This document shows positions 1-8,442 of a DNA stretch of 64,000 nt, piece after piece. Every line of letters begins with the position of its first letter. Position 1 is the stretch's first letter. Location of the stretch: NCBI RefSeq assembly GCF_002715865.1, contig NZ_CP017696.1, positions 1,054,001-1,118,000 on the forward strand, written 5' to 3'. The translations under genes were made by a program, and so were the position numbers. The notes under the pieces were generated by a model. The model did not search any database, was not told where the DNA came from, and worked only from the letters and a program-made list of their open reading frames with translations. Source of the DNA: Bifidobacterium asteroides DSM 20089 (GTDB lineage Bacteria > Actinomycetota > Actinomycetes > Actinomycetales > Bifidobacteriaceae).

Positions 1-102
1 TCCTGCACCATGATTCGACGACCCCGTCTGCGGGCCGGGTGCAGGCGCATACCATTCAGCCCGACCCTGCGGATGCTGATCCGTCGGGAACCGAGGCCTC
101 CA

Positions 103-540
103 ATGACCAAACCCCCTACCGGACCTGACATGGCCACGGCCCTGGTGGTGATGCTGGGCGGAACCCTGGGCACCGGCTGCCGGTACGCCTTGAGCCTGCT
201 GCCGGGCCAGAGCGGTCCGCTGCATCCGGGAACCCTCCTGGCCAACCTGATCGCCTGCGCAGGCTACGCCCTGCTGACCGCCTTTCTGGCCGGGCTTCCC
301 AAAAGCGCACATGCACGCCGAAGGCAGCTGACCAACAAGGGCCTGGGCATGGGCCTGTGTGGAGGGCTTTCGACCATGTCCACCCTTTCGCTGGAATTGG
401 TCCAGGGCCTGTCGGGCGGCCAAGTCCGGGCAACCCTTGCCTACCTGCTGGTCTCCTTCGTCGGAGGCCTCTTGGTCTCCTCGGCCATGGCAGGGCTGGG
501 AGTGCGTTTGGCCGCACGCATCCAGGCGGGTGCGCGATGA
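103..540 (+). CDS. crcB: CrcB/Fluc-type fluoride channel subunit (first of a pair)
   Basis: Small integral membrane protein of about 145 residues, expected to export fluoride through a dual-topology or heterodimeric channel in the plasma membrane. Visible family marks are an N-terminal GGTLGTGCRY segment, the GTLLANLIA helix, and GGLSTMSTLS, which corresponds to the Thr/Ser and Phe-box region of CrcB. Four hydrophobic helices can be counted. The start is uncertain: in-frame ATGs lie at 10, 73, 103 and 130. I chose 103 because it gives the usual family length. The stop overlaps the next gene by four bases (ATGA), indicating translational coupling with the second CrcB. Confidence 0.82.
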   Translation: MTKPPTGPDMATALVVMLGGTLGTGCRYALSLLPGQSGPLHPGTLLANLIACAGYALLTAFLAGLPKSAHARRRQLTNKGLGMGLCGGLSTMSTLSLELVQGLSGGQVRATLAYLLVSFVGGLLVSSAMAGLGVRLAARIQAGAR

Positions 541-917
541 CCATTACGTTTACGTTGCTGGTTTGCCTATGCGGCGGCATGGGGGCCGGACTGCGCTACC
601 TGCTGGATACCCTGGTCAAGGCCCGCTGGCAGGTGGATCTGCCCCTGTCGACCATGGTCATCAACCTGCTGGCCGGATTGGCTGCAGGGCTGGTGGCCGC
701 CCTGGCCACCTTCCACGGACTGCCTAACTGGGGACGGCTGCTGCTGGCCACAGGACTGCTAGGTGGCTTCTCCACCTTCTCGACAGCGGTCAACGAAGTG
801 TTGGCCCTGGCTCGGCAGAGACGGCACCTGGCAGCCCTGGGCTATCTAGCAGCTTCGATCTTCCTGCCGCCTCTGTTGACGGCCCTGGGCTTCCTGCTGG
901 CAGGACCCGGCATGTAG
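537..917 (+). CDS. crcB: CrcB/Fluc-type fluoride channel subunit (second of a pair)
   Basis: A 126-residue membrane protein with the CrcB signature: CGGMGAGLRYLL at the N-terminus, then TMVINLLAG (the conserved Asn helix) and GLLGGFSTFSTAVNE (the Phe/Thr box lining the fluoride pore). Its ATG lies inside the stop region of the upstream paralogue, so the two subunits are probably made in equal amounts. Paired divergent CrcB copies in Gram-positive bacteria usually form a heterodimeric channel. No fluoride riboswitch can be checked, because the region upstream of the pair lies almost entirely outside the window. Confidence 0.88.
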   Translation: MTITFTLLVCLCGGMGAGLRYLLDTLVKARWQVDLPLSTMVINLLAGLAAGLVAALATFHGLPNWGRLLLATGLLGGFSTFSTAVNEVLALARQRRHLAALGYLAASIFLPPLLTALGFLLAGPGM

Positions 918-949
918 CAGGTCCGGCCAGCAATCGAGGCGTTCCAGAA

Positions 950-1957
950 TCAGGCGCGAGCCGGTTCCGGACGACCCTGGGCGGAGTCTGCGGCAATCCC
1001 CAGCCGGTCGTCATGCCGACGCCACCAGGCGGACAGCACCGAGCCGGAGATGTTGTGCCAGACGCTGAAGAAGGTTGAGGGGATGGCCACAATCGGGTCG
1101 GCGGCGAATGCCTGCAGGGCCAGGGTCGCGCCCAGTCCCGAATCCTGCATGCCCACCTCGAAGGTGATGGCCTTCTGCTGGGCGTAGCGGAACCCCTTGG
1201 GATAGAGGCGGTACATGAGCCGGCTGAAGAGGAAGCCCAGCCCGTACCCGCACAGGTTGTGGAGCATGACCACCGGCAGGACCAGGGCGGTGGCGGCGGT
1301 GAAGAGCTTGGCATGGTTGACGGAGACCACCACGCCGATGATGATCAGGATGGCGATCTGCGAGACCGCCGGCAGGGCCACGGTCACCTTCTGCACCTTC
1401 TCCTTGAAGAAGGCGTGGACGGCCAGGCCCAGGGCGATGGGGATCAGCACCACCTCAAGGGCGGTCAGGAAGAGCTGCTTGGTGGGGATGGCCACATACT
1501 GGCTGGCCAGCAGGTTCATCAGCATGGGAATCATGAAGGGCGCACACAGGGTGGAAAGCAGACCTATGGACACATCAAGGGCCACGTCTCCTCGTGACAG
1601 GTAGGACATGACGTTGGAGGAGGTCCCCGAGGGGCAGCAGCCCACCAGGATGACACCCACAGCGATCATGCCGTCCAGCCGGAAGATGCGGCAGAGCAGC
1701 ACGGCCAGCAGGGGCATGATCAGGTAATGGGCTATGGTGCCGACGATGACCATGAGCGGCATCTTGACGATTCGCTTGAAGTCGTCCAGGCTCAGGGTCA
1801 GTCCCATGCCGAAGAGAATAATGCTCAAGAAGTAGTTGGTGTAGCTGCGGGCCCAAATGCTAATCTGCGGGACAAAGAAGTTGATGGCGGCCCAAACCAG
1901 GACCACCAGAATGAACCACTTAGTCAACCAGTCACTGAACCGCTGCACCTTTTGCAT
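950..1957 (-). CDS. Bile acid:sodium symporter (BASS) family transporter
   Basis: A 335-residue polytopic membrane protein with about nine or ten hydrophobic helices. The segment LFGMGLTLSLDDFKR near residues 48-62 and GCCPSGTSSNVMSYLSRGD near residues 106-124 are hallmarks of the SBF/BASS fold (YocS/PanS-like). Members import organic anions such as bile acids, pantothenate precursors or 2-oxo acids with sodium; the substrate here cannot be read from sequence. The ATG at 1957 has an AGGA-type ribosome binding site. The gene is transcribed away from the L,D-transpeptidase remnant that lies just upstream. Confidence 0.85.
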   Translation of the reverse strand: MQKVQRFSDWLTKWFILVVLVWAAINFFVPQISIWARSYTNYFLSIILFGMGLTLSLDDFKRIVKMPLMVIVGTIAHYLIMPLLAVLLCRIFRLDGMIAVGVILVGCCPSGTSSNVMSYLSRGDVALDVSIGLLSTLCAPFMIPMLMNLLASQYVAIPTKQLFLTALEVVLIPIALGLAVHAFFKEKVQKVTVALPAVSQIAILIIIGVVVSVNHAKLFTAATALVLPVVMLHNLCGYGLGFLFSRLMYRLYPKGFRYAQQKAITFEVGMQDSGLGATLALQAFAADPIVAIPSTFFSVWHNISGSVLSAWWRRHDDRLGIAADSAQGRPEPARA

Positions 1958-2077
1958 GATTCCTGACCACTTCCTCTCGATAGTTCTCTCTGTGGTAGAG
2001 CAAAGTTAGAAAACCGAGGGCAGGCACGACGGCGAATGGTCACATTTTGGACTAGGCTGTTCCGGCACCGACTAGAT

Positions 2078-2240
2078 TCAGTTGACGAGGACGGGCGTGC
2101 CGGTAGGCACGGACTGCATGATCCATCGAGCGTCGGGCACTGTCAGCCGGATGCAGCCGTGGGAGCCAGGGCGGATACCCAGCATATCGGCCTCCTCCTT
2201 GATGTAACCGCCCTTGGAATCAGTGGGGACCGATCGGCAA
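2078..2240 (-). pseudogene. Duplicated 3' end of the L,D-transpeptidase gene
   Basis: About 160 bp here match, with a handful of substitutions, the last 54 codons of the intact L,D-transpeptidase gene at 4823-5614. The match includes the catalytic SHGCIRL motif and the stop codon. Similarity stops abruptly near 2240, where the sequence becomes AT-rich. The fragment has no start or signal anchor of its own and is presumed non-functional. With the intact gene it brackets the insertion carrying the 599-codon gene, so it marks the distal edge of that insertion. Confidence 0.85.
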
Positions 2241-2540
2241 TAAGCCAGATGCTCTGGATCCCTTTTAATATTCGATATAAGTTCCATATCCGTTGTTTTG
2301 GTGAGGCCTCAATCCCCCACTTGACACAGACCACAGCCGGGAGACTTATCTGCATTGGCGCAAACAAACTAATCATTAATGATAAGGTTATCGCTTGGAT
2401 CCGCCATTGTCTCAGATTCAGGAAAACGCAAATAATCTGCATTTTGTATATGAGACTGAAGAACATCCGAACTAAAGATCCTTGAAACAAAAAGGTATAT
2501 AAACAACTAGGAAAATTAAGTAACTACTGTATAGACAAGC
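2241..2540. other. AT-rich junction segment without a gene
   Basis: This stretch between the transpeptidase remnant and the end of the large AT-rich gene has clearly lower GC than its flanks. I see no open frame with a credible start or family resemblance. It is best read as part of the inserted DNA. Confidence 0.6.
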
Positions 2541-4340
2541 TCACATAGGCTGCTTCTTTCGAACCACAGGGGCAATATTCAGTTCTACATTCATGCTGGC
2601 GAGTTGCTGTTCGTGTCTGACAAGGTTTATTTTAGTGAATGTGAAAAGCGTATCGGCAGTTATCGGCTTATCATCTTTCGCTATAACAATAACGACACGA
2701 CGGGGTTTCGTCTCATATTTCTGAAGGTCAACACCGCCTGGTGCGATTTCCTTAATCTTCTCTTCGAGAAGCTTCTGTGCTTTCTCGTTGGTTCGCAGCA
2801 TTTCCGTTGAAACAAGAGCTTGAGCCAGCAGATGACTTGCTGGAGCAGAAGATGATACGTTTTTAACATGTACGAATACGCCATGAGGCAATAAAACATC
2901 ACAGGCTTCGATCCCTGAACCATGGTCTTCAGGTCGGATAAGCTGCTGGTCAAGACAGAGTCCGCCTAGTCTACGTGAGAGCTGTTTGTTGTAATTTAAT
3001 TCAGCATTTGCCTTCTTTTGAGCATTCCCATCTTCCGGTATTTCATATATAGGCCAATTAGGAAGGTCATCAAAGTATGGCCCACGATCAAAGATTTTTT
3101 TTACTTGTCTTTGAAGAGTAGTAATGTAATCGCTGTCCATGACATACCAACGATTATTTTGTAGAAAATACCTCTTGTTATTGATGGTTTTCTGAAATGT
3201 AAGCCACTTCTTAAGAGGGATTTTTGAACTGCTAACATCTGAATCGTCGGGACTTTTAAAAAGTATAATATACATTTTTTGGAGTCTACGTAATCGCTCC
3301 TTCTCATCTACTTCTAGAAGCGGTTTAAGGATATTGTTTAATGTAGGTAGGTAATCATAATGCCGTCTATCTCCAGTACCAAATATCTTAAAACTGCCGA
3401 CCTGCCCGAAATCATCAATATTTTCGTAGGGGTACGAAAGAGCCACTAAGTCACTCTTTTCCCCGATAGCTTCAATGAGAAGCTGATCGAGCTTGTTTTT
3501 CATTGACTTGTTTTTTACCAATGAAAAATGCTCTAGTGAAGCAAGTTCAGAACTCACGGGTTTCCGGTCAAGCACTGCCTTGATTTGCCCCAAGTTAATT
3601 AATAAGTTTTCCGGTGACTTAGAAAGAGGAATATTTAACGAGTCCGCCCCTCTGACTTTTATTGGTTTTTTAGAGTGACCAATACCCTCTATGTATGCGT
3701 CGGTAACAAGCCTTGTTGAAAAATCACCGAGCTCCTCAAACCCAAAACTTCTGAGTCTGGCACCAGAAGGAATCGTTGAACGAACCATTTCAGGTCTCTC
3801 ATCGAGAGTTGTTTTGCTAAGAACATTTAAACCGTCAAGTTTTGCACACCTAATTGCTACACGTAACCCAAACCTAGAATCTACGTATTTAGGTTCAAGC
3901 ATCTGAAAACCCATTCCAAAGGTTATCGCCCAAGCCGAAAAAGAAGTCACTTTCTTACCGGCCTTGGCCGAATCGTTGTCGTTGCCTGACTTAGTTTCTG
4001 ATACTGATTCAGTTTCATCTACATATGGAATAATGAGAACTGCTGAAGCTGTGGAATTCCCCACTCTGAGTTCTTTTTGAGTAAGCCCTTTCACAGTATC
4101 GGTCCACTTTGCTTGATCATGATCTACGGTGCTCCAGTAAAGATAAGCCTCTGTTTCCGCAACATAGACAACCTCTTCACTATTGTTATATTCGTCGTCA
4201 CCTGACTGCTGGTATTTAGCACGTATCGCGGCATCATATGAGGGCAAACCTATGAGACGGTACAACGTCATACGAGTTTCTGTGCTGGGCTTCCTTGCCA
4301 ATCTGTGTTCCCCCTTCAGCCTCGCCAGAGATTTATTCAT
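2541..4340 (-). CDS. TIGR04141/DUF6119-like sporadically distributed protein, candidate defence protein
   Basis: A 599-residue soluble protein resembling the sporadically distributed TIGR04141 (DUF6119) family, recognised from overall layout and its C-terminal block. Around residues 478-511 there is a cysteine-aspartate pair (C480, D481), then after a short hairpin H491-V-K493 and an S-S-rich segment ending SHLLAQALVS. The D...(E/H)xK spacing recalls a PD-(D/E)XK nuclease core, but that reading is inference. The gene is AT-rich compared with its neighbours and sits alone between a duplicated transpeptidase end and the intact gene, so horizontal acquisition is likely. Family members tend to occur near restriction-type genes, but no partner is present here. 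No signal peptide or membrane helix is seen. Confidence 0.7.
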   Translation of the reverse strand: MNKSLARLKGEHRLARKPSTETRMTLYRLIGLPSYDAAIRAKYQQSGDDEYNNSEEVVYVAETEAYLYWSTVDHDQAKWTDTVKGLTQKELRVGNSTASAVLIIPYVDETESVSETKSGNDNDSAKAGKKVTSFSAWAITFGMGFQMLEPKYVDSRFGLRVAIRCAKLDGLNVLSKTTLDERPEMVRSTIPSGARLRSFGFEELGDFSTRLVTDAYIEGIGHSKKPIKVRGADSLNIPLSKSPENLLINLGQIKAVLDRKPVSSELASLEHFSLVKNKSMKNKLDQLLIEAIGEKSDLVALSYPYENIDDFGQVGSFKIFGTGDRRHYDYLPTLNNILKPLLEVDEKERLRRLQKMYIILFKSPDDSDVSSSKIPLKKWLTFQKTINNKRYFLQNNRWYVMDSDYITTLQRQVKKIFDRGPYFDDLPNWPIYEIPEDGNAQKKANAELNYNKQLSRRLGGLCLDQQLIRPEDHGSGIEACDVLLPHGVFVHVKNVSSSAPASHLLAQALVSTEMLRTNEKAQKLLEEKIKEIAPGGVDLQKYETKPRRVVIVIAKDDKPITADTLFTFTKINLVRHEQQLASMNVELNIAPVVRKKQPM

Positions 4341-4822
4341 ATTTTATTAGTGCAGACGACTAAGAGAAAATCATCATGCTATACCTAGCATAAGGCTTAA
4401 TCGGTAATATTTGGTAACTAGTGAGACGATGATAGTCGGAATTAGTTTTCAAAATAAGCCTCTCATTTATACGGGAATACACAACTGTCTGGAAAATAAG
4501 AGGTGCAAATACCGGCATAGTAACTGATGATGCTCGCAATGACGATAAATGTCACGAACACAAACCATTTAAAATCATCTAGACGTAAATAAGATGAAGC
4601 CTCAGAGAATAGGGGACAAAACTAGTTAAGTTCCAATCGATTCTGATGCCATTTCGCTAAAATGGACAAACAATTGTTTAATAAAATGACATCTCAGGAC
4701 GTATACTCCCTAGTCATTTTCTGTTGTTCTCTCTTGGCAAATGCGAAATCAGAAATCCAAGACACATGCGTCAGCACATGGTCCCGTGTTGTTGCCACGG
4801 ACTGAACGGAGGGCTATGGGAT
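4341..4822. other. AT-rich region upstream of the inserted gene
   Basis: This 480-bp low-GC stretch holds the presumed promoter of the TIGR04141-like gene. On the minus strand, between about 4615 and a stop at 4463-4465, a short frame reads as one hydrophobic helix (FKWFVFVTFIVIASIISYY) followed by a Cys-containing tail, but no normal start codon precedes it. It may be the remnant of a membrane protein brought in with the insertion. Nothing else is supportable. Confidence 0.4.
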
Positions 4823-5614
4823 TCACTTGACCAGGACGGGCGTGCCGGTGGGCACGGACTGCATGATCCATCGAGCGTCGGGCACCGTCAACCGGATGCA
4901 GCCGTGGGAGCCAGGGCGGATACCCAGCATATCGGCCTCCTCCTTGATGTAGCCGCCCTTGGAATCGGTGGGAACCGAGTGGAAGAGAAAGACCCCGTGG
5001 TTCAGAAAGCTGGTGTAGTAGCGGGCGCCCATCCCCTCGTTGGGGTTGTAGAAGTGGTCGCCGCGCTCGGCCTGGATGCGGAAGTTGCCCCTGGGCGTGG
5101 AGTCATCCATACCTGTCGAGGCATACATGGTGTAGAGCAGTTGAGACCCATCACGCACGTAGACCCGCTGATCCTGAAGACTGACCTCTATGGAGAGGCC
5201 AGGATGAGCCGCAGGATCCGGGTAATCGACCTGCTGCGAAGGCTTGAGCCAATCGACAGGCTGAGTGGAGGAGCCATCAGGGTCTGTCTTCTGAACCTTT
5301 GTCTGCTTCTTTGCCGCTGATGAAGAGGAGGACTTGGATTTGCGGGGATGATGCGCCTTGGGAAATTGTCTCACCGAAACGGTTGATGTACTGGAAGTGC
5401 TCGCATCTGCCGATCGTTCTGCATGAGCCGCATCCACCGGCTGGAACAGATTGTCGACCAAAACTGTCAGCAGCAGCGTCAACAGGGCGGTTGTCACTAC
5501 CACAGGCGTGCGGCGGACGGGGTCCAGCAGCCAACGGAGCATGGCAAGCACACGCCGCTTAAGGCGTTTGCTATCCAATCCCCAGACAGCCATGTCCTTC
5601 CCCTTCTTCGCCAT
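4823..5614 (-). CDS. L,D-transpeptidase (YkuD domain), membrane-anchored
   Basis: A 263-residue protein with a cytoplasmic basic N-terminus, one membrane helix at about residues 36-53, a Ser/Lys-rich linker to about residue 120, and a C-terminal YkuD catalytic domain. The catalytic motif SHGCIRL supplies the nucleophilic Cys, with an upstream His in FLNHGVFLFHS. Such enzymes make 3-3 peptidoglycan cross-links or attach proteins to the wall, outside the membrane. The start at 5614 lacks a clear ribosome binding site; an alternative ATG at 5593 has AAGGGG upstream. The last 160 bp are duplicated at 2078-2240, on the other side of the AT-rich insertion. Confidence 0.9.
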   Translation of the reverse strand: MAKKGKDMAVWGLDSKRLKRRVLAMLRWLLDPVRRTPVVVTTALLTLLLTVLVDNLFQPVDAAHAERSADASTSSTSTVSVRQFPKAHHPRKSKSSSSSAAKKQTKVQKTDPDGSSTQPVDWLKPSQQVDYPDPAAHPGLSIEVSLQDQRVYVRDGSQLLYTMYASTGMDDSTPRGNFRIQAERGDHFYNPNEGMGARYYTSFLNHGVFLFHSVPTDSKGGYIKEEADMLGIRPGSHGCIRLTVPDARWIMQSVPTGTPVLVK

Positions 5615-5668
5615 TGAACGAACCTGTGTGCACAGTTCATTTTAGCGGCAGAAGGAACCAGGGCGGAC

Positions 5669-6469
5669 TCAGCCTTTCAGCACCTGCCTGGCCCAATCCT
5701 CCAGCAGGTCGCAGACCAGGGCGGTCTGCTCGATCTGCACATTGTGGCCGGCCCGGTCCAGCACCGAGTAGGAGGCCCGGGGGAAGCGACAGGCCAGGTC
5801 GAATTGGTCCAGGTAGCCCACACGGTCGTCCTGGCGGCCGCAGACAAAGAGCACAGGGGCTATGAATCCGGACCAGACCTGGTCGAATTCCATATCCAGC
5901 TGGTAGTGCCCCTCCATTCGAGCCACCGTATCGGCATCGGCCGAACGAATGCCGGGCATGATGGTGCGTTGGTAGGCCTCAAGATGCTCCCGGGACTCGA
6001 CCACAGCCATCTGCCGGTAAGCATGCCTGGTGAACTCGTCCACATCGGCCAGTCCCTGGTCGTCCCGGACCAGCACCTGACGCGGGGGCAGGCGCCTGTG
6101 GGCGGTCACCGGGTCGACCACTGAAGAAAGCAGGGCCATCCCCCGGCAGCGGTCCAACCGACCGGCGGCAGCATGGCGACTGAGCAGCCCGCCCAGGGAG
6201 TTGCCCACCAGGGCGAAGGGGCCGCCACCGCTGAAAATGTCCACCTGATCATCCAGCCACCGGGCCAGACCGTCCAGATCGAGAATGGACGGGTCTGGCG
6301 GCGTGCGGCCGAAGCCGGGCTGGTCCAGGTAGATCCGCTCGAATCCGCCCACCCGCTCGAAGACGAGGTCCAGGTCGTCGAAGATGTGGTGGTCCACGCC
6401 GGACCCATGCACGAAGATCAGTGGCAGCCCATGACCCCGGCGAATGGCGAACCCGGGCTTGGAGTTCAC
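5669..6469 (-). CDS. Alpha/beta hydrolase
   Basis: A 266-residue cytosolic alpha/beta-hydrolase-fold protein. FVHGSGVDHH near residue 19 is the oxyanion-hole loop, GNSLGG near residue 91 holds the nucleophile Ser, and AGHNVQIEQ near residue 245 holds the catalytic His. The substrate cannot be assigned. Its ATG overlaps the stop of ychF by four bases, so the two are probably cotranscribed and coupled. Confidence 0.85.
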   Translation of the reverse strand: MNSKPGFAIRRGHGLPLIFVHGSGVDHHIFDDLDLVFERVGGFERIYLDQPGFGRTPPDPSILDLDGLARWLDDQVDIFSGGGPFALVGNSLGGLLSRHAAAGRLDRCRGMALLSSVVDPVTAHRRLPPRQVLVRDDQGLADVDEFTRHAYRQMAVVESREHLEAYQRTIMPGIRSADADTVARMEGHYQLDMEFDQVWSGFIAPVLFVCGRQDDRVGYLDQFDLACRFPRASYSVLDRAGHNVQIEQTALVCDLLEDWARQVLKG

Positions 6470-7572
6470 TTCTTTGAACCGGAAGGGATGCCGGTCTTGA
6501 ACTCCACGATGTCGCCGTCCTGCATGACGTAGTCCTTGCCCTCAAGGCGCATCTTACCCTCCTCGCGCACCTTGGCGTAGGACCCGTCTGCGGCCACGAA
6601 GTCGTTATATGAGACCACCTCGGCCTTGATGAAGCCCTTCTCGAAGTCGGTGTGGATTACGCCAGCGGCCTGTGGGGCGGTCCAGCCCTTGTGGATCTGC
6701 CATGCGCGCACCTCCTTGACCCCGGCGGTCAGGAAGGTCTGCAGACCGAGGATGTCGAAGCCCACCCGGGCCAGCTGGTCCAGGCCGGACTCCTTGAGTC
6801 CGGCGTCGGTCAGCATCTCGCGGGCGTCGGCCTTGTCCAGCTCGGTCAGCTCGGACTCGAACTGGGCGTTGAGGAAGATGGCGGGCGCCGGAGCCACGGA
6901 GTCGGCCAGCTGCTTCTTCATGTCCTCGTTCTGCAGCTCGTCGTCGTCCACGTTGAAGACGTAGATGAAGGGCTTGGCCGTCATCAGATGCAGGTCGTAG
7001 AGCTCGTCCTTGTCGATGTCCCCGGCCTGGGCCGCCTGGTCGATGGTCCGACCCTGGCCCAGAATCTCCTTGGCCTTGCGGACGGTGTCCAGGTAGGCGG
7101 GCTTGATCTTGCCGCCTCGCTGGTCCTTCTCCAGCTTGGGCAGGGCCTTGTCGATGGTCTGCATGTCGGCCAGAATCAGCTCGGTGTTGATGGTGTCGAT
7201 GTCGTCGGCCGGATCCACCTTGCCGTTGACGTGGACGATGTCGTCGTCATTGAAGGCGCGGACCACTTCGCAGATGGCGTCGGCCTCGCGGATGTTGGCC
7301 AGGAACTGGTTGCCCAGCCCCTCCCCCTCCGAGGCCCCCTTGACGATGCCGGCGATGTCCACGAAGGTGACCGTTGCGGGCACGATCTTGTCTGTGTGGA
7401 CCAGCTTGGCCAGGACGGGCAGCCGGTCGTCGGGCAGGGGCACGATGCCGGTGTTGGGCTCGATGGTGGCGAAGGGGTAGTTCTCCGCCAGAACGTTGTT
7501 GCGGGTGAGGGCGTTGAAGAGTGTGGACTTGCCGACGTTGGGCAGCCCGACGATTCCTATGGTTAACGACAT
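6466..7572 (-). CDS. ychF: Redox-regulated ribosome-binding ATPase YchF (Obg family)
   Basis: About 368 residues, normal YchF length. The G1 motif GLPNVGKST opens the protein and is followed by the ATIEPN switch region, DIAGIVKGASEGEGLGN (G3) and a C-terminal TGS-like domain with GVIHTDFEKGFIKAEV. YchF prefers ATP, binds the 70S ribosome and is linked to translation and oxidative stress control. I chose the ATG at 7572, which places MSLTIGIVG at the N-terminus as in the family; an ATG two codons upstream is also possible. It is followed without a gap by the hydrolase gene. Confidence 0.95.
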   Translation of the reverse strand: MSLTIGIVGLPNVGKSTLFNALTRNNVLAENYPFATIEPNTGIVPLPDDRLPVLAKLVHTDKIVPATVTFVDIAGIVKGASEGEGLGNQFLANIREADAICEVVRAFNDDDIVHVNGKVDPADDIDTINTELILADMQTIDKALPKLEKDQRGGKIKPAYLDTVRKAKEILGQGRTIDQAAQAGDIDKDELYDLHLMTAKPFIYVFNVDDDELQNEDMKKQLADSVAPAPAIFLNAQFESELTELDKADAREMLTDAGLKESGLDQLARVGFDILGLQTFLTAGVKEVRAWQIHKGWTAPQAAGVIHTDFEKGFIKAEVVSYNDFVAADGSYAKVREEGKMRLEGKDYVMQDGDIVEFKTGIPSGSKK

Positions 7573-7628
7573 ATGCACCAGTCTATTGCCCGGACTGCCC
7601 CGGCGTGGCTCCCCTTAGTGCGGCAGGT

Positions 7629-8432
7629 TCAGTCGCCGCGCTCCACCGCATCGATGGCCTCGATGACCGCTCCACGGAAGCCGTGCTTCTCCAGGGAGGC
7701 GACCCCCTTGATGGTGGTTCCGCCCGGCGAGCAGACCGCGTCCTTCATGGCCCCGGGGTTGGTGCCGGTGGCCATATAGAGGGCCCCGGTCCCTTGAACC
7801 ATTCGTGCCGCCAGCCGGTAGGCCGCCTGTCTGGGCAGCCCGTGCTCCACCCCGGCATCGGCCAGGGCCTCCATATACATGGCTGTGTAGGCGGGCGCAC
7901 ATCCGGCGATGGTCGTACCCACCGAGACCAGCTCCCGAGGCAGACGCTCGATCATGGCCACCGGGTCGAAGATCTGGGTGAACAGCTCCCGCTCCTGGTC
8001 GGTCAGGGTGTCTTCCTCCTGGGTGACCAGTATCCCCTGCCCTACCGAAATGGGGGTGTTGGGGATGGCGCAGATCAGGTGGGTGCCCTCCTCCAGGATG
8101 TCGGCATAGTCCTCAAGGGTCATGCCGCCCACCACCGAGAGGACCATGCGGTCCGGGTCAGCCAGCTCATGGCGGATGGGCTCGCAGACCTGGGCCACCT
8201 GCCCCGGCTTGATGGCCAGAATCACCAGGTCGGCGGCCGCTGCCACCTCGGTGCCGGAGTGCATGGGCCGCACCCCCAGCTGGGCCGCCCGCTCCACCAG
8301 CCGGTCGTAGTGGGCTGCGCAGGCCACAATCCGGCCGCCGGGCAGCACACCCGCGTCGACAAGCCCCTGGGCCATGGCCTGGGCCATGTTGCCGTATCCG
8401 ATGAATCCGAGAGTCAATGAGTCCGTGTCCAT
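7629..8432 (-). CDS. proC: Pyrroline-5-carboxylate reductase
   Basis: A 267-residue enzyme that catalyses the last step of proline synthesis, reducing pyrroline-5-carboxylate with NAD(P)H. The N-terminal Rossmann fold shows GFIGYGNMAQAM. The VVGGMTLEDY segment and the C-terminal signature (ALADAGVEHGLPR, then SPGGTTIKGVASLEKHGFRGAV) are diagnostic of ProC. Length is standard. It lies upstream of ychF on the same strand with a 50-bp gap and just downstream of the peptidase-like gene, a reasonable functional neighbour for proline metabolism. Confidence 0.95.
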   Translation of the reverse strand: MDTDSLTLGFIGYGNMAQAMAQGLVDAGVLPGGRIVACAAHYDRLVERAAQLGVRPMHSGTEVAAAADLVILAIKPGQVAQVCEPIRHELADPDRMVLSVVGGMTLEDYADILEEGTHLICAIPNTPISVGQGILVTQEEDTLTDQERELFTQIFDPVAMIERLPRELVSVGTTIAGCAPAYTAMYMEALADAGVEHGLPRQAAYRLAARMVQGTGALYMATGTNPGAMKDAVCSPGGTTIKGVASLEKHGFRGAVIEAIDAVERGD

Positions 8433-8442
8433 GCCCTCAAGT

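Noticed and set aside
6652-7566. 304-codon plus-strand frame opposite ychF
   Set aside because: The Val/Gly/Leu/Asp-rich translation is a classic antisense shadow of a high-GC gene.
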